Shown piece after piece: positions 16,966-25,542 of a stretch of 64,000 bases of DNA (position 1 is its first letter; the number at the start of each line of letters is the position of its first letter). Position numbers and translations under genes: made by a program. Source of the DNA: an uncultured Eubacteriales bacterium (GTDB lineage Bacteria; Bacillota; Clostridia; Saccharofermentanales; Saccharofermentanaceae). The DNA is taken from NCBI GenBank assembly GCA_900314745.1, contig OMWK01000010.1:1-64000 (forward strand), in the 5' to 3' direction. The notes under the pieces were generated by a model. That model was not told where the DNA came from. It searched no databases and saw only the letters and a list, made by a program, of their open reading frames with translations.

Positions 16966-16976
16966 CGGAGGGTTTT

Positions 16977-18785
16977 ATGAAGAAGCACGAGAATCAGAAG
17001 AGTGACAGAAAATGGGTTATAAAGGCCATGATCGCATTTCTGGCGGTACTGGCCATACTGACTTTCTTCTCTAACACTATTATGAATCTGACGATTCCGC
17101 TGGTTGTCACATCGTATGCCATGAGAGGAAATCTGGCATATACGAACAGTGCGACGGCGCCGCTCGTTTCTGATGATAAATATGAAGTAAAGGGTCTCGA
17201 CGGAAGAACGGTATCAACAGTCGAAGCTTCGAACTATGACCTCGTTTCAGAAGGCGACGTAATCGTTACGCTCGAGCCCGTCGAGGATATGCACGAACTT
17301 ACAGACCTTGAGAATCAGCTTCTTACTTTGCAGCGTCAGCAGGAATACGCTGCAAGGACTCCGAGCCACACAGATTTCACAACACAGAATCAGGCAGTAA
17401 GAACTGCCGAGAGAGCTCTTGCCGAGGCACAGGCAACATTGAATTCGGCAACGACGAGAGATGATACGATCGCAGCTGCCCAGCAGGTATTGAATGCCAA
17501 TCAGGCTGCAGTAGTCGCTCTTCAGGCTCAGGTAGCTTCAGCTTCCGCTTCAGTAGAGAGCATCAACGCGACTCTCGCTGCTTTGTATGCAAGACTCGCA
17601 GTTCTTGACGGTACACAGACCGCAGTTCTTCCCGTTCCCACAAATGCTCCCGGTATGTATGCTCCGAGAACTGATGTTCCTGGCAAGTACGATCCCACGG
17701 ATCCCGGTGATCCTGCTTCTGATCCTACTGATGCAACTACGACGACTGCGGCACCGACTACTCCGACAACTCCCGCATCATCTGAGACTGCACCTGCTAC
17801 AACACAGAGCATTCCCGCAGCTACGGTCAATCCCGGTGAGAGCCGTGATGAGATCGTCGCCCAGATAGCTCAGTATCAGGGACAGCTTACGGAAGCACAG
17901 AACAGACTGACAGGTTATTCATCACAGCTTGCAGCTGCGCAGATAGCAGTTGCGAATGCACAGACTGCAATTACCACAGCCCAGGCTCTCCCGAGCAGTT
18001 ATGCAGCTGCAGATGCAGTCGCTGATGCACAGGCTGCTCTTACTGCTGCACAGGTTGCCCTTTCCGATGCACAGATCAATGCAGGCATCGCCGCTGATCA
18101 GGCTGCCGATGCGGTCGAGGACAGAGAGAGGCAGATTGCCGATCTCGAGAATAAGATCGCAAGAGCACGTGCAAGACTTGAGTGCAATGAGATCGTTGCC
18201 CCTGCAGACGGCTATATTATCAACATGGCAGTTTCCGAAGGAGACAAGATCACGGGCGAGCCTATCATCTTCGTTATCGTTCCCGAAGGAAGCTCTTTCT
18301 CCGCTTCTTTCACATTCCCTACGAATGTCGCACAGAGCCTGAGCGTTGGACAGGAGCTGTCCAGCAATGACTACTACTGGATCGACAGGATCGTCATCAC
18401 GAACATCAAGCCAGATCCTGCTAACCCGAGAGACAACAGAATCGTTAAGTGCGCCATTTATTCGGACAGCCAGCTGTGGCCGGGTGAGACGATCACCGTT
18501 ACGGCAGACAGAGGCAACTCGACCTACGACCACGTTGTAGCGGCGAGTGCGATAAGTGAAGATAACTCCGGTACTTTCGTATTTGTACTCAATAAGACTT
18601 CCAGCCCGCTGGGAGACAGATACACGGTAAGAAGAGTTACCGTCCAGGTAGTTGCAAGATCCGGTGCGTTCGCCGCGATAACCGGTGAAGGCCTCGATAA
18701 CGCAATGGTGGTAACGAGAAGTGAAGTTCCGCTTCACAACGGAGACAGAGTAAGACTTGAGGATTACAGCGAATCACAGAGCTGA
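16977..18785 (+). CDS. HlyD/MacA-like membrane adaptor with a Pro/Thr-rich coiled-coil tip
   Basis: A 602-residue protein. One N-terminal membrane anchor (about residues 13-40) precedes a half-lipoyl region, two long helices of a hairpin (about 105-205 and 285-395, rich in Ala, Gln and heptads), the second half-lipoyl motif ADGYIINMAVSEGDKI and beta-barrel domains. Such adaptors link inner-membrane exporters to outer parts of the envelope. The tip of the hairpin carries about 70 residues rich in Pro, Thr and Ser, which is not normal. It starts 11 bases after a sugar permease gene, an unexpected neighbour for an efflux adaptor. Confidence 0.8.
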   Translation: MKKHENQKSDRKWVIKAMIAFLAVLAILTFFSNTIMNLTIPLVVTSYAMRGNLAYTNSATAPLVSDDKYEVKGLDGRTVSTVEASNYDLVSEGDVIVTLEPVEDMHELTDLENQLLTLQRQQEYAARTPSHTDFTTQNQAVRTAERALAEAQATLNSATTRDDTIAAAQQVLNANQAAVVALQAQVASASASVESINATLAALYARLAVLDGTQTAVLPVPTNAPGMYAPRTDVPGKYDPTDPGDPASDPTDATTTTAAPTTPTTPASSETAPATTQSIPAATVNPGESRDEIVAQIAQYQGQLTEAQNRLTGYSSQLAAAQIAVANAQTAITTAQALPSSYAAADAVADAQAALTAAQVALSDAQINAGIAADQAADAVEDRERQIADLENKIARARARLECNEIVAPADGYIINMAVSEGDKITGEPIIFVIVPEGSSFSASFTFPTNVAQSLSVGQELSSNDYYWIDRIVITNIKPDPANPRDNRIVKCAIYSDSQLWPGETITVTADRGNSTYDHVVAASAISEDNSGTFVFVLNKTSSPLGDRYTVRRVTVQVVARSGAFAAITGEGLDNAMVVTRSEVPLHNGDRVRLEDYSESQS

Positions 18786-18796
18786 CGGATGACAAT

Positions 18797-20062
18797 ATGG
18801 CTTTAACAAGCAGCAAGATAAAAAGATACATCAAAGATACATACCGCAGACAGCGGAGAAGAGTTAAGAAGGTCGTACTCGCGGCACCGTTCTGGGTGCT
18901 CGCGGCCGGCATTGCCCTGACATCGATAGGCATAGGAAGATACGCATTCCTGGCGGGGAACAGACACGACCAGAACATGGCGGCATACTGGACGACTGAT
19001 GATACGACATCATTCAGATACATGTCGGTATATGCCAGAGGCGCGAGACCCGGAGGAGCGAGAACGGCTCCCGTCTATATCAATCAGAACGTCTCTCTTA
19101 AGAGAGCGGATATAGTTGCCATAAGAACAGCTCTTCAAAGCTGCGCTGATTCCGGCACTTCATCCGCAGGCAAGTCAGGCCTCGGCACCGACGGAAGGCC
19201 GAGAGGATGGGAGGATTGCTTCTCGTCTTATCTTTCCGGAACGGTAACATCGGTTCCCGATCCTGACAGTACATACATAATCAGCACAACAAGCCCCTGC
19301 GACATCATCGCGGTAGAGGGTAATTTCACGGCTTTCCATCCGTTCCGCTTCATGTCGGGCGGTTTCCTTCCCGAGATAGCAGACGATCCGAGACAAATCG
19401 TAATCAACGATGTTCTCGCATGGAAGTTCTACAAGTCCTACGATGTAGTAGGCGAGAGGCTCAAGCTCTGGGGAGAGGAGTTCACGATCATAGGTGTCGT
19501 AGCCGAGCCTTCCGACCGCATATCCAGAAGCTGCGGTACACTTGATCCGAGAGTATATGTCTACTTCTCCGCTATGGAGAACCTTGCACCTTTGATCGAT
19601 CCCGGAGATGACTTCGGCGATACTTCCGCGACCCCTACGAACACGCCCGCTCCAACACAGGCTCCTGCTGCAGCAAATGCCGCCGGATCGGATCCTGCCG
19701 GAAGCACACGTCCCGACATGGCGATACTTTGCTATGAAGCAATGCTGCCTGAGGCCGTAAGCGGCGTAGCAAAGACGGACATGAGCAATTCGGTTACGCA
19801 TTACACTCCGGCAACACCGAACTTCTACCTCATAAGCAATACGGGCCGCTTCAGGCTAAACGAGTCCTGGAAGTTCGTCTGGCCTATCGGCAAGACGGAG
19901 GCTTTGCTCGCGGACTACGAGTTCCCTTACTGGGAGAAGGCCGCACAGCTTACGTCACAGCACCTTTTCGCAGATGAAATCGTTACCGGCGTGGGTGTGA
20001 TAGTTCTTATCACTGGCACCTTCATGGCAGCGCTCCGCTTCCGTAAAATGTCTCGAAAATGA
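18797..20062 (+). CDS. MacB periplasmic-core-like membrane protein without FtsX repeats or ATPase
   Basis: A 421-residue protein with one membrane segment near 32-52 and one near 392-412 and a large extracytoplasmic region between. Motifs such as RQIVINDVLAWKFYKSYDVVGERLKLWGEEFTIIGVVAEP (positions about 200-238) match the MacB periplasmic core, where they read VVLNE..A..F..D..VG..I......VVGV. MacB proteins normally have an ATPase and four membrane helices; here only two helices are present. A Pro/Thr/Ala-rich linker lies near 270-300. It is the last gene of the importer/adaptor operon and presumably pairs with the adaptor. Confidence 0.7.
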   Translation: MALTSSKIKRYIKDTYRRQRRRVKKVVLAAPFWVLAAGIALTSIGIGRYAFLAGNRHDQNMAAYWTTDDTTSFRYMSVYARGARPGGARTAPVYINQNVSLKRADIVAIRTALQSCADSGTSSAGKSGLGTDGRPRGWEDCFSSYLSGTVTSVPDPDSTYIISTTSPCDIIAVEGNFTAFHPFRFMSGGFLPEIADDPRQIVINDVLAWKFYKSYDVVGERLKLWGEEFTIIGVVAEPSDRISRSCGTLDPRVYVYFSAMENLAPLIDPGDDFGDTSATPTNTPAPTQAPAAANAAGSDPAGSTRPDMAILCYEAMLPEAVSGVAKTDMSNSVTHYTPATPNFYLISNTGRFRLNESWKFVWPIGKTEALLADYEFPYWEKAAQLTSQHLFADEIVTGVGVIVLITGTFMAALRFRKMSRK

Positions 20063-20126
20063 AATAAAAGTCAATTCCTCCCAAAGTATAATTAGAATCA
20101 GGATAATATCTTAGGAGGGATCTACT

Positions 20127-21299
20127 ATGATCGGAAACAGAAAAAGTAAGTTAACGGCAGTGGTCTCCACTCTGTTGGCAGGCGTATTTCTGATGAGCGC
20201 ATGTTCTGTTAACATGAACGGCGTGGGCAAGGCTTTTTCCGATCTCGGAGAGGACTTAAGCGAAGCCCGAAGCAACAGGGCATCTGCAAGGCAGGAGGAG
20301 ACACAGCCTGCTGAGACAGAAGTTGCCGAGACTTCCATTGAAGAGACGGAGACTTCTGAGACGACTGAAGTTACACCGGAGCCTACAGCAACACCTGTTC
20401 CTACGGCAACTCCCACACCTTCTCCCACACCTGTTCCCCAGAGAGTTGATTTCTCGGATCTCACAACAGATGCATTAACAAATGATATAGATATTAAAAT
20501 AGAGGAATTCGCAGAGTCGGCTCATGCCGAGGACGACGATGACATCGTTCTTGCCGTATTCGAAGGCGAGAGAGTGCTGATCGAGTCCGAGGAAGACCTG
20601 GCGTCTGCTGTATCCGTTAATCTGATGCTCGATGCGTTCTACATGGAGGCCGAAGGCATATATAACAGAGTTGTTAATGAGCAGTATGCCGCATACGATC
20701 TCGATCCCGAGACTGTCCCCCCGACCAAGGAAGTTACTGTTGATTATGAGTATTTCTTCAACGGAAGACTTCTGTGCATAGTCATGAATTACTCCGTGAC
20801 ACAGGAGGAAGAGGTCCTTATTACAAGCACCGAGTACTACAGATTCGATCTTTACACAGGCCAGATGATTTATTCCGATATGCTCGTAAATGATGTAGAT
20901 GCATTCTACGACGGACTCGCTGAGGCTGTCGCGGAAAGTACGAGCAGCAGAACTGATAAGGCAGAAGATTACCACATTGAATTCTTCTCGATCGAGACCA
21001 ACGAAGACGGCGAGACGGAAGTCATTGCCGCAGTAACGTCTGATGACGGATTCGAGTACTATGTAGTCGAGGTTCCGGATCTTTATGAGAGTCTTACCCG
21101 CTACGGAAGAATCGTCTGCAACGTAACTTATGTTGAAGCTGACGAAGAGGTCGAAGAGGAAGAAGACATCGATGAAGATGCCGATGAGGACGAGGACGCC
21201 GACGCTGAAGAAGACGATGAAGAAGAGGCTCCTGATGAAGAAGAAGTTTCAGAAACGACTGATGAGACTTCTGATGAGGAAGACGGCGAGGAGCGCTGA
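20127..21299 (+). CDS. Lipoprotein of unknown function with Thr/Pro linker and acidic tail
   Basis: A 390-residue protein I do not recognise. Signal peptide with lipobox MSAC (Cys about 26), then a low-complexity linker of Glu/Thr/Pro (residues about 55-110), a folded domain (about 115-335), and a final 50 residues made almost only of Glu and Asp. The acidic tail could bind cations or surface polymer; this is inference. A strong TTAGGAGGG site precedes the ATG. It stands between the hybrid transporter operon and the cellodextrin locus with its own start region. Confidence 0.7.
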   Translation: MIGNRKSKLTAVVSTLLAGVFLMSACSVNMNGVGKAFSDLGEDLSEARSNRASARQEETQPAETEVAETSIEETETSETTEVTPEPTATPVPTATPTPSPTPVPQRVDFSDLTTDALTNDIDIKIEEFAESAHAEDDDDIVLAVFEGERVLIESEEDLASAVSVNLMLDAFYMEAEGIYNRVVNEQYAAYDLDPETVPPTKEVTVDYEYFFNGRLLCIVMNYSVTQEEEVLITSTEYYRFDLYTGQMIYSDMLVNDVDAFYDGLAEAVAESTSSRTDKAEDYHIEFFSIETNEDGETEVIAAVTSDDGFEYYVVEVPDLYESLTRYGRIVCNVTYVEADEEVEEEEDIDEDADEDEDADAEEDDEEEAPDEEEVSETTDETSDEEDGEER

Positions 21300-21391
21300 C
21301 ATACACTCCGTAACCGGTGCGTTTCTGTGAAAAATTACCGCAATATTCACTCACTTTTTTGAGGTATCTTTACAGACCGCACAAAAAAAGA

Positions 21392-21420
21392 TTGCAACGA
21401 TGTGCAACATGTTGTAAAAT
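21392..21420 (+). promoter_or_regulatory. Promoter of the cellodextrin-type binding-protein gene
   Basis: TTGCAA and TAAAAT are separated by 17 bases. The spacer holds the perfect palindrome CAACATGTTG (21405-21414), directly next to the -10, a good place for a repressor to block polymerase. Start is expected near 21427, giving a 150-base leader. Confidence 0.6.
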
Positions 21421-21426
21421 CCAGTC

Positions 21427-21579
21427 GTGAGTTTCCGTGTTTTTGTGTGTATGCGTACATACAAGGCAGACGGAACACATGAGGTGAGAGCCTCATGTAA
21501 GTAACTTTAGGTTCTAATTTGGACAGAAATGTTCTAATTGGACAGAAATAAAACCTTATTTTTTTAGGAGGCAAAAACA
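21427..21579 (+). promoter_or_regulatory. Structured 5' leader with tandem direct repeat
   Basis: Visible elements in order: TTCCGT (21433-21438) pairs with ACGGAA (21470-21475) and encloses the small hairpin TGTATG-CGTA-CATACA (21448-21463); the hairpin ACATGAGG/CCTCATGT (21477-21498, loop TGAGAG); then two head-to-tail copies of GTTCTAATTTGGACAGAAAT at 21511-21530 and 21531-21549 (second copy one T shorter); then TTTTTTAGGAGG before the ATG. No known riboswitch class is recognised. It may control stability or translation of a very abundant protein. Confidence 0.5.
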
Positions 21580-22989
21580 ATGAAGACAAAGAAGATTATT
21601 GCTTTGATGTTGTCATTGGCAATGGTTCTCGGTGTTGCTGCTTGCGGCGGCGCTGAAGAGACACAGGCTCCTGCTGGTGAGACCAACGCACCTGCAGAGA
21701 CTACAGCAGCTGCTGACGTTGCTGAGACAGAAGTTGCAGAGACTGAGGGCACAACACAGGATGCTACAGTTGACGCTTCTGCTTACAACGAGCTCGCTAT
21801 TGCTGATGTTGCTGATGAGGATGATGAAGTTGTAGTTTATGGCTTCAATGAGGAAGTTAAGAACCTCATCGAGACATACTCTGACATCTCTGTTCGTTAC
21901 GAGCAGCAGTCATCTGACACAATTCAGCAGGTTCTTGACAACGTTCTCGCTTCTGGTGAGGACGCTCCTGACATGTTTGCTTGCGACGCAGACTATGCTA
22001 GAAAGTACATGAACTCTGACAACACATTGCCCGTAAATGATCTCGGTATCGCTTACAGCGAGCTTTCTGAAATGTACAACTACACACTTCAGTTTGCTAC
22101 AGATAACGAGAACATCATTAAGGGTCTTGCTTGGCAGGCTTGCCCTTGCGGCGTTTTCTACAACAGAAGCGTTGCTGAGGCTACACTCGGTGTATCTGAG
22201 CCTGACGAAGTAGCTCCTTACTTCGAGAGCTGGGACGCTTTCCTCGAGACAGCAAGAACAGTTGCTGAGTCCGGTGAGTATGTTGCTATCTCTTCTACAG
22301 GCGACATCTTCCGTGCTATCCTCGGAACACGTACACAGGCTTGGATCGTAGACGGTGAAGTTACAATCGATCCTTGCATCGAAGAGTACTTCGACCTCGC
22401 TAAGACACTTCACGACGAAGGACTTACACACGAGACTTCTCAGTGGCAGGATGCTTGGACAGCTGATATGTCCAACGGTACTGTTCTTTCTTACTGGGGA
22501 CCTATGTGGCTCGCTAAGTTCTCCATGGCTCTTGATCCTTCCGTTAACGATGTACCTAACCCTACAACAGGCGATTGGGGTATCGTAGGCGCACCTGCAG
22601 ATTCTTACTGGGGTGGTACATGGATGATGGCTTCCAAGTACTGCAACTCTAAGGCTTCTGTTGCTCAGATCATGAGAGACATCTGCATCAACACAGATTC
22701 CCTCCAGGATATGGCTAACAACGGTGAGTTCGTAAACAACATCTCCATCATGGACACACTCGGACATGACGATGCATTCGGACTTGAGTGGCTCGGCGGC
22801 CAGAACCCTATCCCGGTTCTCCTTGACGCTGCTACACAGATCGACAACTCTGTTATCACAATGAACGACGGTGCTATCAACGATCAGCTCAATGCTGTTG
22901 TTGAGTCTTACATCAATGGCGATATCGCTACTGTTGCTGAGGCTGAATCCGCATTCATCGCTGCAGTTGAGGATGCTGGTATTGTTTAA
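21580..22989 (+). CDS. Abundant ABC sugar-binding lipoprotein, probable cello-oligosaccharide receptor
   Basis: A 469-residue lipoprotein. Lipobox GVAAC with Cys22, then a Thr/Ala/Glu-rich linker to about residue 75, then a family 1 solute-binding fold (GEDAPDMFACDADYARKYM region near 125; several Trp residues such as WGGTW near 345 that can stack on sugars). The codon choice is extreme (GCT, ACA, GTT, AAG, almost no ATA), as in very highly expressed genes, and differs clearly from the preceding operon. A hairpin after the gene limits read-through to the permeases. The neighbouring cellobiose phosphorylase and cellulase genes suggest cellodextrins as ligand; not proven. Confidence 0.82.
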   Translation: MKTKKIIALMLSLAMVLGVAACGGAEETQAPAGETNAPAETTAAADVAETEVAETEGTTQDATVDASAYNELAIADVADEDDEVVVYGFNEEVKNLIETYSDISVRYEQQSSDTIQQVLDNVLASGEDAPDMFACDADYARKYMNSDNTLPVNDLGIAYSELSEMYNYTLQFATDNENIIKGLAWQACPCGVFYNRSVAEATLGVSEPDEVAPYFESWDAFLETARTVAESGEYVAISSTGDIFRAILGTRTQAWIVDGEVTIDPCIEEYFDLAKTLHDEGLTHETSQWQDAWTADMSNGTVLSYWGPMWLAKFSMALDPSVNDVPNPTTGDWGIVGAPADSYWGGTWMMASKYCNSKASVAQIMRDICINTDSLQDMANNGEFVNNISIMDTLGHDDAFGLEWLGGQNPIPVLLDAATQIDNSVITMNDGAINDQLNAVVESYINGDIATVAEAESAFIAAVEDAGIV

Positions 22990-23024
22990 TTCACAACAAC
23001 TGATTTAAACTAACTAAGGTAATT

Positions 23025-23060
23025 TGCGGGGCAGGGCAACACCCTGCCCCGCATTTCCTT
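23025..23060 (+). terminator. Partial terminator between binding protein and permeases
   Basis: TGCGGGGCAGGG pairs perfectly with CCCTGCCCCGCA around CAACA, followed by TTTCCTTAATT. The short U-run suggests incomplete termination, so that permease mRNA is made at a fraction of binding-protein mRNA. Confidence 0.8.
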
Positions 23061-23106
23061 AATTAAAAGTAACTTTTGGGCAAAATAATTTTGGAGAGTG
23101 ACAAAG

Positions 23107-25542
23107 ATGGCAAGAGGTACTAATACACCTTCCAAGCGTAAAGGTATGAGCTATACCAAGTTTGGCTACCTCTTTATAGCTCCGTTCGTAATCGCATACT
23201 GCCTGTTCAGTCTTTATCCGTTGCTTACTACATTCTGGTACAGCGGAACGTTTATGCAGAATGCGAATGCGAACTTCTGGGGCTTTTCTCACAGAGAGGT
23301 TTATTACGATAAATACCTTAACCTGACTGATTTCTATGATGATTTCCAGGGCAGCACAGGTATCAATCCTGCCGACTACGGGAAGATTAAGAACTTCTTC
23401 TCCGCGCAGGAAGTTGCTGACAGATATGCTCCCATTGATCCTGAAGGACTTCAGGCTCTCGTAGATAATGGTGATATCTCTGCAGAAACAAGAGGCAAGA
23501 TTCAGCAGGTTATCGACACAGGTGATATCTCATATATCGCTTCCGATGCTGCTGTTATGGAAGAACTCAATGCATGGAGTTCAAACTACGTCGATCTCGG
23601 ACTTACCGTTATCGGCCAATTAGGTAAAGTTAACAATGCAGCTACAACAGCTGCTACAGTAGAAGCAAGTGAAGATGAGGGTGAAGATACCGGCATCACA
23701 GCTGAGGACATCCTCACAAGCGATCAGTACGCCAGCTTCCTCGAGACTTTGCAGACTGCAGAGTTCGATGAGGGACAGCAGCTCCTCGTTAACTACCTTG
23801 CAGCTTATGCAGGCGTAGATTCACTTTATGATTTCTTCGCAGCAGAAGACGTTTCCGTTGATTCAGATGTTTTCTATTACATCTGCTCCAACTTGAACGA
23901 GCCTAATGCTGTTTATACTTCTGAAGAGGGCGAGACAGCAATCGCTGCTATCCCTGTTCCCTTCATGAACGACCTGACTGAGTATCTCAATGCTAATGCT
24001 TGGTCAACATCAATTCCTGCTATCACAACTTATTCTGACTTCCAGGGTTATATTGACGGCGATATCGACCTTCATACTAACCAGGAGCAGCTCTATGCTG
24101 ACCTCGAGACTATCTACAACATGGGTCTCATCAACAAGCAGGTTCAGTTAGTTCAGGAGGGCGATACACTCGTTCCTTCCTCTAACGCTTCAAACAATAT
24201 ACTCGCTGCTATGCGTCAGTATATTGACAGCAACTATCAGTCTGATCCTATCAAGACAAGATCTTCACTCCAGATCGTATGTCTTAACAACTACCTCGAC
24301 GGTGCTATGAACTCCGGTCGTAAGAAGCTCATTGATGCAGGTATCGATATCGATTCCTACATCTCATTCGACGGTTCTTTCGATATGGAGGAGTATCTCA
24401 GGTTCAAGGCAGACATCGGCTTGGCAGACGTTCTCACAATGGAGAAGTACGAAGAGCTCGATGCAGCTAGAAAACAGAAGAACCAGGAGAAGGCACAGGC
24501 TAAGCTCGAAGAAGCTCAGGCTGCTCTTCCCGATGCACAGGCTGCATACGATGCAGCAGTAGCTTCCGGTGACGAGGCTGCTATCAAGTCAGCAACTGAG
24601 GCTCTCTCTGCAGTAGAAGTTGCTATCGCAGATGCACAGTCCAAGGTTAGCCGTCCCACCGGACTTCTTGAGAAGGCTGACGCTACAAGAGATTATCTCT
24701 TCGTAGGATTCAACAACTTCGGAGATATCTTCGGTAATAAGTTCAGATTCAACAAGGTTATGGGTGCTTTCTATACAACATTCATAATGTGGATTATCGG
24801 ATTTATTCCTCAGGTTCTCCTCGCTCTGCTCCTCTCAGCTTGGTTCACAGATACAAAGCTGAAGCTCAAGGGCTTGAGCCTCATGAAGGCTTTGATGTAC
24901 TTGCCTAACGTTATTACGGCTGCTACGATCGCTATCTTCTTCAGAAGACTGTTCTCGTATTCAACCGGTGAGGCTACATCAGCAGTTCAGATGTTACTTG
25001 ATGCCGTAGGACACGAGAGAGTCAACTTCTTCGCAAATCCTTGGGCAACAAGATTCATCGTATGTTTCATCAACTTCTGGATGTGGTACGGTAATACAAT
25101 GATCACTTTGATCGCCGGTATCACTTCGATCTCTGAGTCTCTGTATGAGTCCGCACAGCTCGACGGTGCTAACTCCTTCCAGACATACACAAAGATCACG
25201 ATGCCTTTGCTCCGTCCTATCCTCCTGTTCGTTATGGTAACCTCCATGATCGGTGGTCTCCAGATGTACGATATTCCGTTCAACATCAACCAGTATCCTT
25301 CACTCGTTGCATTTAACGGAACATACATCAGATGTACTCAGACAGTTCTCATGTACGTCAACGAACTCGCATTCGGTAAGTCAAGCATCAAGCAGATCGG
25401 TATTGCTTCTGCAGTATCCATCCTCTTGTTCATCCTTACCACAATCCTTTCAATCATCATCTTCTATCTGATGAGAGATAAGGATGCAGCTGCAGCTGCA
25501 AAAGCTAAGAAACTCGCAAGAAAGGCAGGTGGAAACAGATGA
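23107..25542 (+). CDS. MalF-type sugar permease with a very large extracytoplasmic insertion
   Basis: An 811-residue permease; the family is normally 290-330 residues. TM1 is near residues 17-38. The canonical segment that should follow (VGFNNFGDIF, usual form VGLxNFxxxF) comes only after about 480 extra residues. The insert is hydrophilic, starts with an aromatic stretch (NANFWGFSHREVYYDKY), contains helical blocks and near residues 455-515 an Ala/Gln/Glu heptad region predicted as coiled coil. Five further membrane helices and the EAA loop ESAQLDGANSFQTYTKITMP follow. Start at MARG because GGAG is 10 bases before it. It overlaps the MalG gene by 4 bases. Confidence 0.88.
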   Translation: MARGTNTPSKRKGMSYTKFGYLFIAPFVIAYCLFSLYPLLTTFWYSGTFMQNANANFWGFSHREVYYDKYLNLTDFYDDFQGSTGINPADYGKIKNFFSAQEVADRYAPIDPEGLQALVDNGDISAETRGKIQQVIDTGDISYIASDAAVMEELNAWSSNYVDLGLTVIGQLGKVNNAATTAATVEASEDEGEDTGITAEDILTSDQYASFLETLQTAEFDEGQQLLVNYLAAYAGVDSLYDFFAAEDVSVDSDVFYYICSNLNEPNAVYTSEEGETAIAAIPVPFMNDLTEYLNANAWSTSIPAITTYSDFQGYIDGDIDLHTNQEQLYADLETIYNMGLINKQVQLVQEGDTLVPSSNASNNILAAMRQYIDSNYQSDPIKTRSSLQIVCLNNYLDGAMNSGRKKLIDAGIDIDSYISFDGSFDMEEYLRFKADIGLADVLTMEKYEELDAARKQKNQEKAQAKLEEAQAALPDAQAAYDAAVASGDEAAIKSATEALSAVEVAIADAQSKVSRPTGLLEKADATRDYLFVGFNNFGDIFGNKFRFNKVMGAFYTTFIMWIIGFIPQVLLALLLSAWFTDTKLKLKGLSLMKALMYLPNVITAATIAIFFRRLFSYSTGEATSAVQMLLDAVGHERVNFFANPWATRFIVCFINFWMWYGNTMITLIAGITSISESLYESAQLDGANSFQTYTKITMPLLRPILLFVMVTSMIGGLQMYDIPFNINQYPSLVAFNGTYIRCTQTVLMYVNELAFGKSSIKQIGIASAVSILLFILTTILSIIIFYLMRDKDAAAAAKAKKLARKAGGNR

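Noticed and set aside
21910..22767. 285-codon minus-strand open frame
   Set aside because: Mirror of the strongly biased binding-protein gene; Cys/Ser/Val-rich nonsense composition.
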